A stretch of 64,000 nucleotides of DNA, taken from contig NZ_WMBA01000034.1 of the NCBI RefSeq assembly GCF_009707865.1, positions 1 through 64,000 on the forward strand. The letters are read 5' to 3'. This document shows positions 25,203-34,365 of the stretch, piece by piece (positions within the stretch are counted from its first letter, which is position 1; the number at the start of each line of letters is the position of its first letter). The notes under the pieces were generated by a model. That model saw only the letters and a list, made by a program, of their open reading frames with translations. It was not told where the DNA came from and did not search any database. Made by a program: the position numbers and the translations under genes. This DNA comes from Amycolatopsis pithecellobii. Its GTDB lineage: Bacteria > Actinomycetota > Actinomycetes > Mycobacteriales > Pseudonocardiaceae.

Positions 25203-26216
25203 GTGACGGACACCCTCACCGGCGCCGCCCTGACCGGCGAGCGGCGCGCCCGTTATGGCACGGCCCGGTTCGTGCTGGGCAAGCTCGGCGCGGCGGTCAC
25301 CAGTCTGCTGCTCGTGGTGGCGCTGGGTTTCCTGCTGTTCCGGATGATCCCCGGTGACCCGGTCGCGACGATCACCCGCGACCGGCCGACCAGTCCAGGG
25401 CAGATCGCGCAGCTGCGGGAGCGCCTGGGCGTGGACAAGCCGCTGTGGCACCAGTTTTCCGGGTACCTCGCCGATCTCGCCCGCGGTGATCTCGGCACAT
25501 CGTTCGGCTACAACCGGCCGGTCGCCGACCTGATCGCGGAACGGTTCTGGCCCACCGTGCTGCTCGTCGGCACCGCGACCGTGCTCGCGGTCGCGCTCGG
25601 GCTGTGGCTCGGGGTGCGGGCGGCATGGCGCCGCGGCAGCGTGTTCGACCGCACCCACACCGGTGTCGCGCTGACGTTGTGGTCGGTGCCGCAGTTCTGG
25701 CTCGGTCTGCTGCTGCTCATCGCCACCCACGGGTTGTTCCCCAGCGGCGGCATGCGCTCACCCGGCGCCGGGCCGGGTTTCCTCGCCCAGGCCGGGACGA
25801 TCGCCTACCACCTGGTGCTGCCGTGCGTGACGCTGCTGGCGGTGCTCTACGCGCAGTACATGCTGGTGATGCGTTCGTCGCTGCTGGCGGAGATGGGTGC
25901 CGACTACCTCACCACGGCACGGGCGAAAGGGCTGCGTGACGATCTGGTGCGCCGCCGCCACGCGGTGCCCAACGCGCTGCTGCCGACCGTGACGCTGGTG
26001 TTCCTGCAGTTCGGCATGGTCGTGTCCGGCACCGTGACGGTGGAGACCGTGTTCTCCTGGCCCGGGCTGGGGCTGTTGACCTACGAGGCGCTGCGCGTGC
26101 CGGATCTTCCGCTGCTGCAAGGAGTTTTCCTGGTGCTCGCCGGTTCGGTCATCGTGCTGAACCTGATCGCCGAGCTGCTCTACCGGGTGCTCGACCCGCG
26201 GGTGCGGGCCCGATGA
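25203..26216 (+). CDS. Peptide ABC transporter permease, DppB/OppB type
   Basis: This 337-residue membrane protein has the DppB N-terminal PGDP motif (FRMIPGDPVA) and the EAA-like cytoplasmic loop ADYLTTARAKGLRDD that docks to the ATPase. About six helices are visible. GTG 25203 lies 2 bp after the SBP stop, and the gene overlaps the next permease by 4 bp (ATGA). Confidence 0.92.
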   Translation: MTDTLTGAALTGERRARYGTARFVLGKLGAAVTSLLLVVALGFLLFRMIPGDPVATITRDRPTSPGQIAQLRERLGVDKPLWHQFSGYLADLARGDLGTSFGYNRPVADLIAERFWPTVLLVGTATVLAVALGLWLGVRAAWRRGSVFDRTHTGVALTLWSVPQFWLGLLLLIATHGLFPSGGMRSPGAGPGFLAQAGTIAYHLVLPCVTLLAVLYAQYMLVMRSSLLAEMGADYLTTARAKGLRDDLVRRRHAVPNALLPTVTLVFLQFGMVVSGTVTVETVFSWPGLGLLTYEALRVPDLPLLQGVFLVLAGSVIVLNLIAELLYRVLDPRVRAR

Positions 26217-27091
26217 CCGCGCTCGTGTGGCAGCGCCGCCGCGCGGCCGTCATCGGCGGGTGGCGGGCGTTCGCCGCACACCGCGGGGGACTGGCCGGGC
26301 TGGGGATTCTTGCGCTCATCGTGGTGCTCGCGATCCTGGCGCCGGTGATCACCGACCCGGCCGGGCTCGATGTGACCGGCGCGCCCGGCCGTCCACTGCA
26401 GCCGCCCAGCGGCCGGTTCCCGCTCGGCACCGATATCGACGGCCGGCCGGTGCTGGTGCTGACCCTGTGGGGTGCCCGGGTGTCGTTGCTGGTGGGGTTC
26501 GCCGCGACGATCCTGTCGGTGCTGATCGGCACCATCGTCGGTATCGCGTCCGGCCACTTTGGACGGTGGGTCGCCGCGATCCTGTTGCGATTCACCGACT
26601 TCTTCCTGGTGCTGCCGTCGCTGGTGCTGGCCATCGCGCTGTCCACCGTGCTGCCGCAAGGCATCGCGACGATCATCCTCGCCGTCGGCGTCACGTCGTG
26701 GCCCACCACGGCGCGGCTCGTGCGGGCACAGACACTGACCATCGAAGCCCGCCCGTACATCGAACGCGCAAAGGCACTCGGCGGCGGACACGCCCACGTC
26801 ATCGGCACACACGTGCTGCCGGGGGTGCTTCCGTTGGTACTCGCCAACACCACGCTCGTAGTCGGCAATTCGATCATCGCCGAGTCCACATTGTCCTTCC
26901 TCGGCCTGGGTGACCCGAACGCGGTGTCGTGGGGCTCGATGCTGCAGCGCGCCCTGTCCTCGGGTGCGGTCACCGGCGGCGCATGGTGGTACCTCCTCCC
27001 GCCGGGACTGGCGATCGTGGTGATCGTGCTGTGCTTCACCCTCGTCGGCCGCGCGCTGGAAAACGTCGTGAACCCCGGGCGGCGCCCGTGA
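26213..27091 (+). CDS. Peptide ABC transporter permease, DppC/OppC type
   Basis: This 292-residue permease has the OppC N-terminal domain, PLGTDIDGRPVL, and the EAA loop PYIERAKALGGGHAHV. It ends with the typical NPGRRP tail. It overlaps both neighbours by 4 bp, so synthesis is tightly coupled with the DppB partner and the fused ATPase. Confidence 0.92.
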   Translation: MTALVWQRRRAAVIGGWRAFAAHRGGLAGLGILALIVVLAILAPVITDPAGLDVTGAPGRPLQPPSGRFPLGTDIDGRPVLVLTLWGARVSLLVGFAATILSVLIGTIVGIASGHFGRWVAAILLRFTDFFLVLPSLVLAIALSTVLPQGIATIILAVGVTSWPTTARLVRAQTLTIEARPYIERAKALGGGHAHVIGTHVLPGVLPLVLANTTLVVGNSIIAESTLSFLGLGDPNAVSWGSMLQRALSSGAVTGGAWWYLLPPGLAIVVIVLCFTLVGRALENVVNPGRRP

Positions 27092-28725
27092 ATCCCTTGC
27101 TGGAATTGAGAAATCTCGGCGTCACCTACCGCACCGGCGACGGTGAGGTGACGGCCGTACGTGGCGTGAACCTGCGGCTGGAGTCGGGTGACACCCTCGG
27201 TCTGGCGGGGGAGTCGGGCTCGGGCAAGTCGACGGTCGCGATGAGCGTGCTGCGGCTGCTGCCCAAGTCCGCGCGCGTGACCGGGGACATCCTGCTGGGC
27301 GGCGAGGACGTGACGGCGATGCGCTGGGGTCGGCTGCGCGCGGTGCGGTGGGCGGAGGCGTCGGTCGTGTTCCAGGGCGCGATGCACGCGCTCAACCCCG
27401 TCCGCCGCGTCGGCACGCAGATCGCCGAGCCGATCCGGCTGCACGCGCGGAAACCGCCGTCCGAAGCCGAAATCACCGCCCGCGTGGCCGAACTGCTCGA
27501 GCAGGTGGACCTGCCGGTGTCGCGCGCCGGCGCGTACCCGCACGAGCTGTCCGGCGGGCAGCGCCAGCGCGTGATGATCGCGATGGCGCTGGCCTGCCGG
27601 CCCCAGCTGATCATCGCCGACGAACCGACCACCGCGCTGGATGTCGTCGTGCAGGCACAGGTGCTCGACCTGGTGCGCCGGCTGGTCACCGAGCAGCGGC
27701 TCGGGCTGATCATGATCAGCCACGACCTCTCCGTGCTCGCGGCGACCTGTGCCCGCATCGCCGTGCTGTACCGGGGCGAAGTCGTCGAGGAAGGGCCGGG
27801 CGCCCAGCTGCTCGCCGCACCGGAACACGACCACAGCCGGGCGCTCGCGGCCGCGTTCCCGGTGGTGGGTGACCCGGCGTCCCGCTTCGCCCCGGCCACG
27901 AGTACCCCGTTGCCGCCGGAACCGGACCGCCCGGCCGCCTCCGAGGTGCTGCTCGCCGCCCGCGATCTGCGGGTCACCTTCGGGGACATCAACGCCGTGG
28001 CCGGGGTGGACCTGCAAGTGCGGGCCGGCGAGATCGTCGCCCTCGTCGGGCAGTCCGGCTCGGGTAAGACCACGCTCGCCCGCACCCTGCTGGGCCTGCA
28101 AAAGCCGACCTCGGGCGAGGTTCTGTTCGAAGGCAGCCCGGTCACCGCGCGCGGGCTGAAGGCGTACCGGCGTCAGGTGCAGCTCGTCCTGCAGGACCCG
28201 GCGAGCGCGCTCAACCCCCGGCACACCGTGTACGAGGCCGTCGCCGAAGGACCGCGCATCCACGGCCTGCCGGGTGACGAACGACAGAGAGTCATCGAAG
28301 CGCTCGAAGCCGCTGAACTCCGTCCGGCCCGACGGTTCCTGTCCCGCCTGCCGCACGAGCTGTCCGGCGGGCAACGCCAGCGCGTCGTGATCGCCGGGGC
28401 GCTGGCGCTGCGGCCGAGCGTGCTCGTCGCGGACGAGCCGGTGGCCTCCCTGGACGCGTCGGTCCGCGGTGAGATCCTCGGGCTCCTGCTGCGCCTGCGC
28501 CGCGAACACGGGCTCGCCGCGCTTGTCATCACGCATGATCTCGGGCTGGCCTGGAACATCGCCGACCGGGTCGCGGTGATGTATCGCGGCCGGCTGGTCG
28601 AGGTCGGTACCGTCGACACGGTCCTGCTCGACCCACGGCACGACTACACGAAGGCCCTCCTCGGCGCGTTGCCGGGTGGCGCGAAATCCGCCGCCGCCGC
28701 GAATCCGCTCCAGCGCGGTGTGTAA
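27088..28725 (+). CDS. Fused DppD-DppF peptide ABC transporter ATPase
   Basis: This 545-residue protein contains two complete nucleotide-binding domains. Domain 1 has Walker A GESGSGKST, signature LSGGQRQRV and IIADEPTTALD. Domain 2, starting near residue 290, has GQSGSGKTT, LSGGQRQRV and VADEPVASLD. The first resembles DppD and the second DppF. A single polypeptide therefore supplies both ATPases for the two permeases. GTG 27088 overlaps the permease stop as GTGA. Confidence 0.92.
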   Translation: MNPLLELRNLGVTYRTGDGEVTAVRGVNLRLESGDTLGLAGESGSGKSTVAMSVLRLLPKSARVTGDILLGGEDVTAMRWGRLRAVRWAEASVVFQGAMHALNPVRRVGTQIAEPIRLHARKPPSEAEITARVAELLEQVDLPVSRAGAYPHELSGGQRQRVMIAMALACRPQLIIADEPTTALDVVVQAQVLDLVRRLVTEQRLGLIMISHDLSVLAATCARIAVLYRGEVVEEGPGAQLLAAPEHDHSRALAAAFPVVGDPASRFAPATSTPLPPEPDRPAASEVLLAARDLRVTFGDINAVAGVDLQVRAGEIVALVGQSGSGKTTLARTLLGLQKPTSGEVLFEGSPVTARGLKAYRRQVQLVLQDPASALNPRHTVYEAVAEGPRIHGLPGDERQRVIEALEAAELRPARRFLSRLPHELSGGQRQRVVIAGALALRPSVLVADEPVASLDASVRGEILGLLLRLRREHGLAALVITHDLGLAWNIADRVAVMYRGRLVEVGTVDTVLLDPRHDYTKALLGALPGGAKSAAAANPLQRGV

Positions 28726-28739
28726 TCTCCGGAAGCGAA

Positions 28740-30332
28740 ATGGCGACCACCACTGACCCCGCGCCGGAGGTTCCCTCCCTGGCACCCGGGGCGCCCGACG
28801 AGGCGCACCGGGTACGCGCGCGCGTACCCTCCCGGTTCCCGTATCGCACCATTTCCCTCGGGACCATCGGCAGTGTGCTGTTGCTGCTCGGCGCGCTCGG
28901 CGCGGGCGGCGTCCTGATCCGTGACCCGGTCATCGGCACCGGGCCGCTGTCGTGGGTGCGGTACGGGCACGGCCGGATGCTCGCCAACGCGGTGCTCTAC
29001 ACCGGGTTCGGGCTCGTGGTGTGGGCGTGGGTGCGGCTGGGCCGGTACATGCTCGCCGGGCGGATCGGCAGCCGCCCGATCCTCATCGCCGCGGCGTGCT
29101 GGATGGGCCCGCTGCTGGTGTCGCCGCCGCTGTTCACCCGCGACGTGTTCTCCTACCTCGGCCAGGGCGCGCAGCTGCTGCACGGGCTCGACCCGTACGC
29201 GCACGGCCCGGCCGAACTGAATGTGCTGCCCGACGTCGTGCAGAACGTGCACCCGGTGTGGCAGACCACGCCCGCGCCCTACGGCCCGCTGTTCCTGCTG
29301 GTCGCCAAGGGTGTCGTGGCGCTGACCGGGGACGACGTGATCGCCGGGGTGATCGTCACGCGGCTGGTACTGCTGCTCGGTCTCGGCGCGATGGTCTGGG
29401 CACTGCCGCGGCTGGTACGCCGCCTCGGCGGGAAACTGCCGATCACGCTGTGGCTCGCGGTGGCCAGCCCGATGACCGTGATCCACCTCGTCGGTGGCCC
29501 GCACAACGACCTGCTGATGCTCGGTTTCCTCACCGTCGGTGTGCTCGCCGCGCTGGAAAGCAAGCATGTGGTCGCGATCGTGCTCGTCACCCTCGGCATG
29601 CTGATCAAGCCGACGGCCGCGGTCGCGCTGCCGTTCCTGGTGTGGGTGTGGGCGAACCACCTGCCCGGGGACAACCGGGGGCGTAACTTCCTGAAGGCCG
29701 GCGCGGCCTCGGTCGGCATCTTCGGGGTCGTGTTCGTCGTCGGCACCTGGGTGTCGCTCGGCTCGTTCAACCTCGGCTGGGTCGCCGGGCTGCAGGCACC
29801 GACGCTGGTCACGAACTGGATGAACTTCCCGACCGGGATCGGGCAGCTGGCGCACACCCTGGTGCACCTGGTGATCAACGTGCCCGAGTCGCCGTTCATC
29901 AACGTCGCGCGGCTGCTCGCGGTGGCGGCACTCGGGGTGTTCGCGGTCCGGCAGTGGTGGAAGTCGCGCTTCGGCGGCAACGAGGCCGTCTTCCGGATGT
30001 CGATGACCCTGCTGGCCACCGCGATCCTCGCGCCACCGACCCTGCCCTGGTATCTCACCTGGGGTTTCGTCGTGGCGGCGGCGTTCCCGTGGCGCCGGCG
30101 GCATCTGGCGATCGTCGTCGGGGTCGCGGTGTTCCTGGTGATGGCGTACTACCCGACCGGCGAGCAGGCGCTCTACGACTGGTGGTTCGTGGTGCTGATG
30201 ATCGGCGTCGGCGTGTACGCCGCCGCCTCGCTGTTGCGCCCGGACCCGCTGGGCCTTCTCGGCGCGTGGCGGCGCCAGAGCGTCGCTGAGGGCGGCGCGG
30301 TCACCTCGCCGACCAGCTCCGCCACGACCTGA
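28740..30332 (+). CDS. mptB: MptB-like polyprenol-phosphate-mannose-dependent alpha-1,6-mannosyltransferase
   Basis: This 530-residue GT-C membrane enzyme has about 12-13 helices. The first extracytoplasmic loop contains the acidic motif TRDVFSYLGQG, as in MptA/MptB of lipomannan/lipoarabinomannan synthesis. It would take mannose from polyprenyl-phosphomannose, which the Ppm1-like enzyme at 60318-61082 makes. GGAAG precedes the ATG. The last 32 bp overlap the convergent F420 gene. MptB versus a related GT-C paralogue is not certain. Confidence 0.75.
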   Translation: MATTTDPAPEVPSLAPGAPDEAHRVRARVPSRFPYRTISLGTIGSVLLLLGALGAGGVLIRDPVIGTGPLSWVRYGHGRMLANAVLYTGFGLVVWAWVRLGRYMLAGRIGSRPILIAAACWMGPLLVSPPLFTRDVFSYLGQGAQLLHGLDPYAHGPAELNVLPDVVQNVHPVWQTTPAPYGPLFLLVAKGVVALTGDDVIAGVIVTRLVLLLGLGAMVWALPRLVRRLGGKLPITLWLAVASPMTVIHLVGGPHNDLLMLGFLTVGVLAALESKHVVAIVLVTLGMLIKPTAAVALPFLVWVWANHLPGDNRGRNFLKAGAASVGIFGVVFVVGTWVSLGSFNLGWVAGLQAPTLVTNWMNFPTGIGQLAHTLVHLVINVPESPFINVARLLAVAALGVFAVRQWWKSRFGGNEAVFRMSMTLLATAILAPPTLPWYLTWGFVVAAAFPWRRRHLAIVVGVAVFLVMAYYPTGEQALYDWWFVVLMIGVGVYAAASLLRPDPLGLLGAWRRQSVAEGGAVTSPTSSATT

Positions 30333-30726
30333 CCTCCGTGCGCACCACCGGTCCCTCCGGGGGATGCTCACGGTACTGGGAATACTTGGCCTGCAAGGCT
30401 TCCACCGCGCTCGGCGCGGAGGCGAGGATGCGGGCGACGCCGTCGGCGCGGACCCACCACAGGCGTGACCAGTCCTCGTCGTAGCCGTCGGCGAGGAAGC
30501 TGACCGCCGGGTTGGCGGCGATGTTGCGCAACCTCCGCAGGTTGGTGCTGCGCTTGGGTTTGTGGTCGACCGCGAACACGATCGCCCCACCGTCGAGCGC
30601 GAACGTCACGGGCACCAGATGCGGCACACCCGACGCGTCGGCGGTGGCGAGCCGGGCGACCCGGGCGGCGGCGAAGCGGGCTTTACTGATGCGACCAAAA
30701 GTAGGCGGACATCGAGCAGTCCGCAA
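30301..30726 (-). CDS. PPOX-class (Rv0121-like) F420-dependent enzyme with a replaced N-terminus
   Basis: About 141 residues. The split-barrel FMN/F420-binding fold is recognisable from RFAAARVARLATADASGVPHLVPV, DHKPKRSTNLRRLRNI and NPAVSFLADGYDEDW. The first 15 or so codons, including the only plausible start (TTG 30726), lie inside a 15-bp inverted-repeat element (30683-30772). No ribosome-binding site precedes this TTG. The native start was probably lost to the insertion, so the gene may be poorly expressed or a recent pseudogene. Confidence 0.75.
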   Translation of the reverse strand: MRTARCPPTFGRISKARFAAARVARLATADASGVPHLVPVTFALDGGAIVFAVDHKPKRSTNLRRLRNIAANPAVSFLADGYDEDWSRLWWVRADGVARILASAPSAVEALQAKYSQYREHPPEGPVVRTEVRSWRSWSAR

Positions 30727-30772
30727 CGTTGCTGCGCAGGCCGGATCGCCGTGGCTGTGGTCGCATCAGTAA
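30683..30772. mobile_element. MITE-like element with perfect 15-bp terminal inverted repeats
   Basis: TTACTGATGCGACCA (30683-30697) and its exact reverse complement (30758-30772) bracket 60 bp. If the outer TA dinucleotides are target duplications, the element is 84 bp (30687-30770 or thereabouts), as expected for a non-autonomous IS630/Tc1-type MITE. The interior contains a second hairpin (GCGGAC...GTCCGC). It lies between the LD-carboxypeptidase and F420 genes, supplying the stop codon of the first and the start of the second. A transposition origin is inferred; the repeats are seen directly. Confidence 0.6.
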
Positions 30773-31659
30773 CGAACGGCGCAGTAGGGTCCACAGGTCA
30801 GGACTACCCCGTCGATGGTGGCGGGCACCCCGAGCGGGACGGTGACGGAACCGGGCAGGTGCCCGAACCCGGCCTCCCACAGCACGGGCACGCCCAGCGG
30901 GCCCAGCCGCTCGGCCAGTACCGTGCGCACTTCAGCCGGGTCACCACACCCGGTCCAGGAACCGAGCACGATTCCGGTCACGTCCGCGAACCAGCCGGCG
31001 CGCAGCAGCTGGGTCAGCATCCGGTCGAGCCGGTAGGGATCCTCGGCGACGTCCTCCAGGATCGCGATCGCCCCGCGCACCGGGCGATGCTCGGGAGCAC
31101 CGACGCTGGAGGCGAGCAGGCTCAGGTTCCCGCCGGTGGTGATGCCGTCGGCGGTGCCCGGGACGAGGGTGTCCCGCGCGTGGATCACGACCGGCGTCCC
31201 GGGATCGAACAGGACGCGGTGCAGGTGCGCCGCCGCGTCCTCGTCCCACAGCGAACCGCCGGGCATGGGGGAGAACAGTGTGGGCACGCCGAGGTGGGCC
31301 GCGATCGCCTGGTGCAGCGCGGTGACATCGCTGGAGCCGGTGAAGATCTTCGGCCCCGCCGCCCGCAACGCGTCCCAGTCCAGCAGGTCCAGCATCCGCT
31401 GGGTGCCGTAGCCGCCGCGCGCACAGATCACCGCGGAGACGCTCGCATCCCGCCACGCCGCCTGGAAATCGGCCGCGCGGCGCTCGTCGGTGTCGGCGAG
31501 GTAGCGCAGCGCCGGGTGCCGGTTTCCCGCGGTGGCAAACCGTTTGACGGTCAGCCCCCACGTCTCCAGCGCCGCGGTCGCCCGGTCGAGCAGGTCCGCC
31601 CGCACCGGCCCGGCCGGGGTGACCAGCGCGACCGTGTCCCCGGCGCGCAGACCCGTCAC
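30766..31659 (-). CDS. ldcA: LD-carboxypeptidase, peptidase family S66
   Basis: This 297-residue cytoplasmic protease has the S66 nucleophile in TGSSDVTAL (about residue 108), ARGGYGTQRML, the Glu in ILEDVAEDPYRLDRML and the His in GFGHLPG. These enzymes trim the terminal D-Ala from recycled murein tetrapeptides or cleave microcin-like peptides. It starts at GTG 31659, overlapping the S9 peptidase stop as GTGA. Its TGA is provided by the inverted-repeat element; only the last residue or two are affected. Confidence 0.9.
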   Translation of the reverse strand: MTGLRAGDTVALVTPAGPVRADLLDRATAALETWGLTVKRFATAGNRHPALRYLADTDERRAADFQAAWRDASVSAVICARGGYGTQRMLDLLDWDALRAAGPKIFTGSSDVTALHQAIAAHLGVPTLFSPMPGGSLWDEDAAAHLHRVLFDPGTPVVIHARDTLVPGTADGITTGGNLSLLASSVGAPEHRPVRGAIAILEDVAEDPYRLDRMLTQLLRAGWFADVTGIVLGSWTGCGDPAEVRTVLAERLGPLGVPVLWEAGFGHLPGSVTVPLGVPATIDGVVLTCGPYCAVRY

Positions 31660-33587
31660 CGGTGTAGCTCCAGCTCGGGCACACCTGGCGTGGCGAACCC
31701 GAACACCTGACCGTAGAAGGAAAGTTCGGCCTCCAGCGCGGCGATGATCGTCTCCGCCTTGCGGAACCCGTGCTGCTCCCCGTCGAAGGTCAGGTAGGCG
31801 TACGGGATCCCCTTGCCACGTAACGACTTCACGAACCGGTCGGACTGCTCCGGCGGACAGATCTGGTCGTCGAGCCCCTGCAGCACCAGCACCGGCCCGG
31901 CGAGCGAATCCTCGTGCGCCAACGGGGAACGCTCGACGTAGCGGCCCCGGGTTTCCGGTAGCGGGCCGATCAGGCCGTCGAGGTATCGGGACTCGAAGTC
32001 ATGGGTCTCGCCGCCGTCACCGGTCCAGCCCGCCAGATCGAGGATCGGGTACTTGATCGTGCCCGCACCGAAAACGCGCTCCGTCGTCATCGCCGCCGCG
32101 GTGGTGAACCCGCCCGCGCTCCCACCGCGGATGGCCAGCCGCGCCGGATCCGCGAGCCCTTCGGCGACCAGCGCCCGCGCGACCGTGACACAGTCCCGCA
32201 CATCGACGACGCCCCATTGTTCGCGCAGCCGCTCGCGGTATTCGCGCCCGTAGCCGGTGGAACCGCCGTAGTCGACGGCCACGACGCCGATGCCGCGGCT
32301 GGTGAAGTACGCGAAATCCAGGTCCAGCACCGGGAGGTTGCGGCCGGTGGGTCCGCCGTGGACATGCACGAGATACGGCGGCAGCTCCCCGTCCGGCCCC
32401 GTGTAGTCCACATTGGACGGTGGGTACAGGAAGGCCGGGATCTGTTCGCCCTCCGGGCCGGTGAACACCCTCTCCTGCGGTACCGGCAGAAAGCGCGCCG
32501 GTGGTGCGTCCGCGCCCGCGGCGATCGTGGTGACCGCGCCGGAGGGCAGCTCCACCCGGACGACGGCGCTTTCGGAGTCCGCCCCGGCCGCGATGCCCGC
32601 GACCCCGCCGTCATGTGCGGCGATCGAGGCCGCCCACCTCAGCCCGGGTGCGACGGTGGTGACCGTGGCGGCATGCTCGTCGAGCACCGCGAGCCGCCCG
32701 GAGTCCAGCACCGCGTGCCTGCGCTCGCCGAGCGGGACGAACCAGCGTGAGCCGGTCTTCCACAGCGCCCCGCCGAGTTCCCGCGCGACGGGCGCGAGGT
32801 TCGTCGTGGTGCCGTCGAGAGTGATGCGGTGCAGGTTCCACCAGCCGTCCGGATCCGCGAGCGCCAGCAGCGCCGACGGTGACTCCCATTCCACCTGGCA
32901 CACCGAGACCCCGGCGCCACCGGCGAGCACCCGATGCTGGCCGAACGTGCCGTCGAGTCGCACCTCGGCTACGCACAGTTCCGTTTCGTCCCACGGCATC
33001 GCGGGGTGGTTCCAGCCCAGCCACGCGGCATGCTGTCCGTCCGGTGACAGCTGCGGCGCGGTGAGGAAATGGTGGCTCGCGGCGAGAGATCGGATTTCGC
33101 TGTACGCGAACGCGACAAGATCGCGGCGGATGTCGGTGCGCCGCGGCCCGGTGCTCGTCTCACGGACCGCCCACACCTCACCGCCGGTGCCACGCCGCAG
33201 ATCACCGAAGCGAACGCCGTGCGGTGTCGCGGGTTCCGGCGTGACGGCCGAAACGTCACCGGTGTCCAGGTCGCGGAGGTAGACCCGCTGGTCGTCCCAG
33301 TGCGTGAAGTACAGCGAGCGCCCGGCGACCAGCCACGGGCGGCCCCCGTATTCGTGCAGCCTGTTGCGCGCGTTCCACGGTGCGGGCAGCATTTCCGCGC
33401 CGTCCGCCCGAACCAGCGCAATGCGCCCACCTTCGGCCGGCCGGGCCTCGGCCCACCACACCTCGCCATCGACCACATCAAGCCACTGCGGCCCGCCCCC
33501 AGCCGCGGCAGCATCCGCCGCACTGATCGGTGACAGCCAAGTTCCATACGGTGCAGTCCGAGCCACCCGCCGCACTCTAGTCGGCAT
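31656..33587 (-). CDS. S9 family prolyl oligopeptidase-type peptidase
   Basis: This 643-residue protein has an N-terminal beta-propeller (repeated DLDTGDV-like blades) and a C-terminal alpha/beta hydrolase. The Ser is in GGSAGGFTT, the Asp in GLDDQICPPEQ and the His in GEQHGFR; HVHGGPTGR forms the oxyanion region. It resembles acylaminoacyl or dipeptidyl peptidases acting on short peptides in the cytoplasm. ATG 33587 is chosen because the upstream open frame runs through repeat DNA. It is in operon with the LD-carboxypeptidase. Confidence 0.9.
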   Translation of the reverse strand: MPTRVRRVARTAPYGTWLSPISAADAAAAGGGPQWLDVVDGEVWWAEARPAEGGRIALVRADGAEMLPAPWNARNRLHEYGGRPWLVAGRSLYFTHWDDQRVYLRDLDTGDVSAVTPEPATPHGVRFGDLRRGTGGEVWAVRETSTGPRRTDIRRDLVAFAYSEIRSLAASHHFLTAPQLSPDGQHAAWLGWNHPAMPWDETELCVAEVRLDGTFGQHRVLAGGAGVSVCQVEWESPSALLALADPDGWWNLHRITLDGTTTNLAPVARELGGALWKTGSRWFVPLGERRHAVLDSGRLAVLDEHAATVTTVAPGLRWAASIAAHDGGVAGIAAGADSESAVVRVELPSGAVTTIAAGADAPPARFLPVPQERVFTGPEGEQIPAFLYPPSNVDYTGPDGELPPYLVHVHGGPTGRNLPVLDLDFAYFTSRGIGVVAVDYGGSTGYGREYRERLREQWGVVDVRDCVTVARALVAEGLADPARLAIRGGSAGGFTTAAAMTTERVFGAGTIKYPILDLAGWTGDGGETHDFESRYLDGLIGPLPETRGRYVERSPLAHEDSLAGPVLVLQGLDDQICPPEQSDRFVKSLRGKGIPYAYLTFDGEQHGFRKAETIIAALEAELSFYGQVFGFATPGVPELELHR

Positions 33588-33593
33588 TGGCCC

Positions 33594-33683
33594 GCGCGAG
33601 TTGAGCGTTGGGAGCGCGCGAGTTGAGCGTTGCGTGCGGCGGGAACGTGCAACTCGCGCAGCGGGAACGTGCAACTCGCGCAG
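33594..33683. repeat. Four-copy intergenic repeat, two direct and two inverted
   Basis: GCGCGAGTTGAGCGTTG occurs at 33594-33610 and 33616-33632. The related GCGGGAACGTGCAACTCGCGCAG occurs at 33639-33661 and 33661-33683 in opposite orientation. All four share the core GCGCGAGTTG-N2-CGTT. The arrangement can fold into nested hairpins. It looks like a dispersed palindromic repeat family rather than a coding sequence or CRISPR. Confidence 0.75.
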
Positions 33684-33789
33684 GGCCGCGTCGGGTTCCG
33701 CCGCACGCACCGCCAAGCAAGTCCGCGCAACCGGTATCCCAGGGGGGCGGATGCCGATCATGAAGCGGTGGCTTAGGGTCGAAGGTGCC

Positions 33790-34365
33790 ATGGCTCGTGT
33801 AATCCACGTTTTCCGTCAGCCCGACCGGTTCGTCGCAGGGACCGTCGGGGAACCTGGCGACCGCACCTTTTACCTGCAGGCGTCCGAGGATGTCCGCACC
33901 ATCAGCGTCACCATCGAAAAGCAGCAGGTCGCGGTTCTCGCCGAGCGGCTGGCCTCGTTGCTCGAGGAGATCGCCAGCCGGTTCGGGGCCGATGTGCCCG
34001 AGCAGGTTCCCGACAACCTGGTCGATGTCGACCCGCTGACCGTGCCGGTGGAGGAGGAGTTCCGCGTCGGCACGATGGGGCTGGGCTGGGACGCCGAAAG
34101 CAAAGCCGTCGTCGTCGAACTGCTCGCCGTCACCGAGGGCGAGGTCGACGAGACGGTCGTGCTCGACGACACCGAGGAAGGCCCCGACGCGGTGCGGGTG
34201 TTCCTGACTCCCGCGGCGGCGCGCGCGTTCGCCGAGCGGGCCGACCGGGTCGTCAACGCCGGGCGCAAACCGTGCCCGTTGTGTGGTGAGCCGCTCGACC
34301 CGGCCGGTCACATCTGCCCGCGGCAGAACGGCTACCGCCGCGAGACCGATCTGGCCGGAGACTAG
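33790..34365 (+). CDS. DUF3090 family protein
   Basis: This 191-residue actinobacterial protein has the family's FRQPDRFVAGTVGEPG start and a C-terminal zinc-ribbon-like CPLCGEPLDPAGHICPR. It sits, as in many actinomycetes, directly before the SCO1664-family gene with a 1-bp stop/start overlap. Its function is unknown. ATG 33790 is preferred over longer frames that run through the repeat block. Confidence 0.85.
   Translation: MARVIHVFRQPDRFVAGTVGEPGDRTFYLQASEDVRTISVTIEKQQVAVLAERLASLLEEIASRFGADVPEQVPDNLVDVDPLTVPVEEEFRVGTMGLGWDAESKAVVVELLAVTEGEVDETVVLDDTEEGPDAVRVFLTPAAARAFAERADRVVNAGRKPCPLCGEPLDPAGHICPRQNGYRRETDLAGD

Noticed and set aside
33594..33683. Repeat block considered as a CRISPR array
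   Set aside because: The copies alternate in orientation and are adjacent or spaced by only a few bases, without uniform spacers or cas genes.
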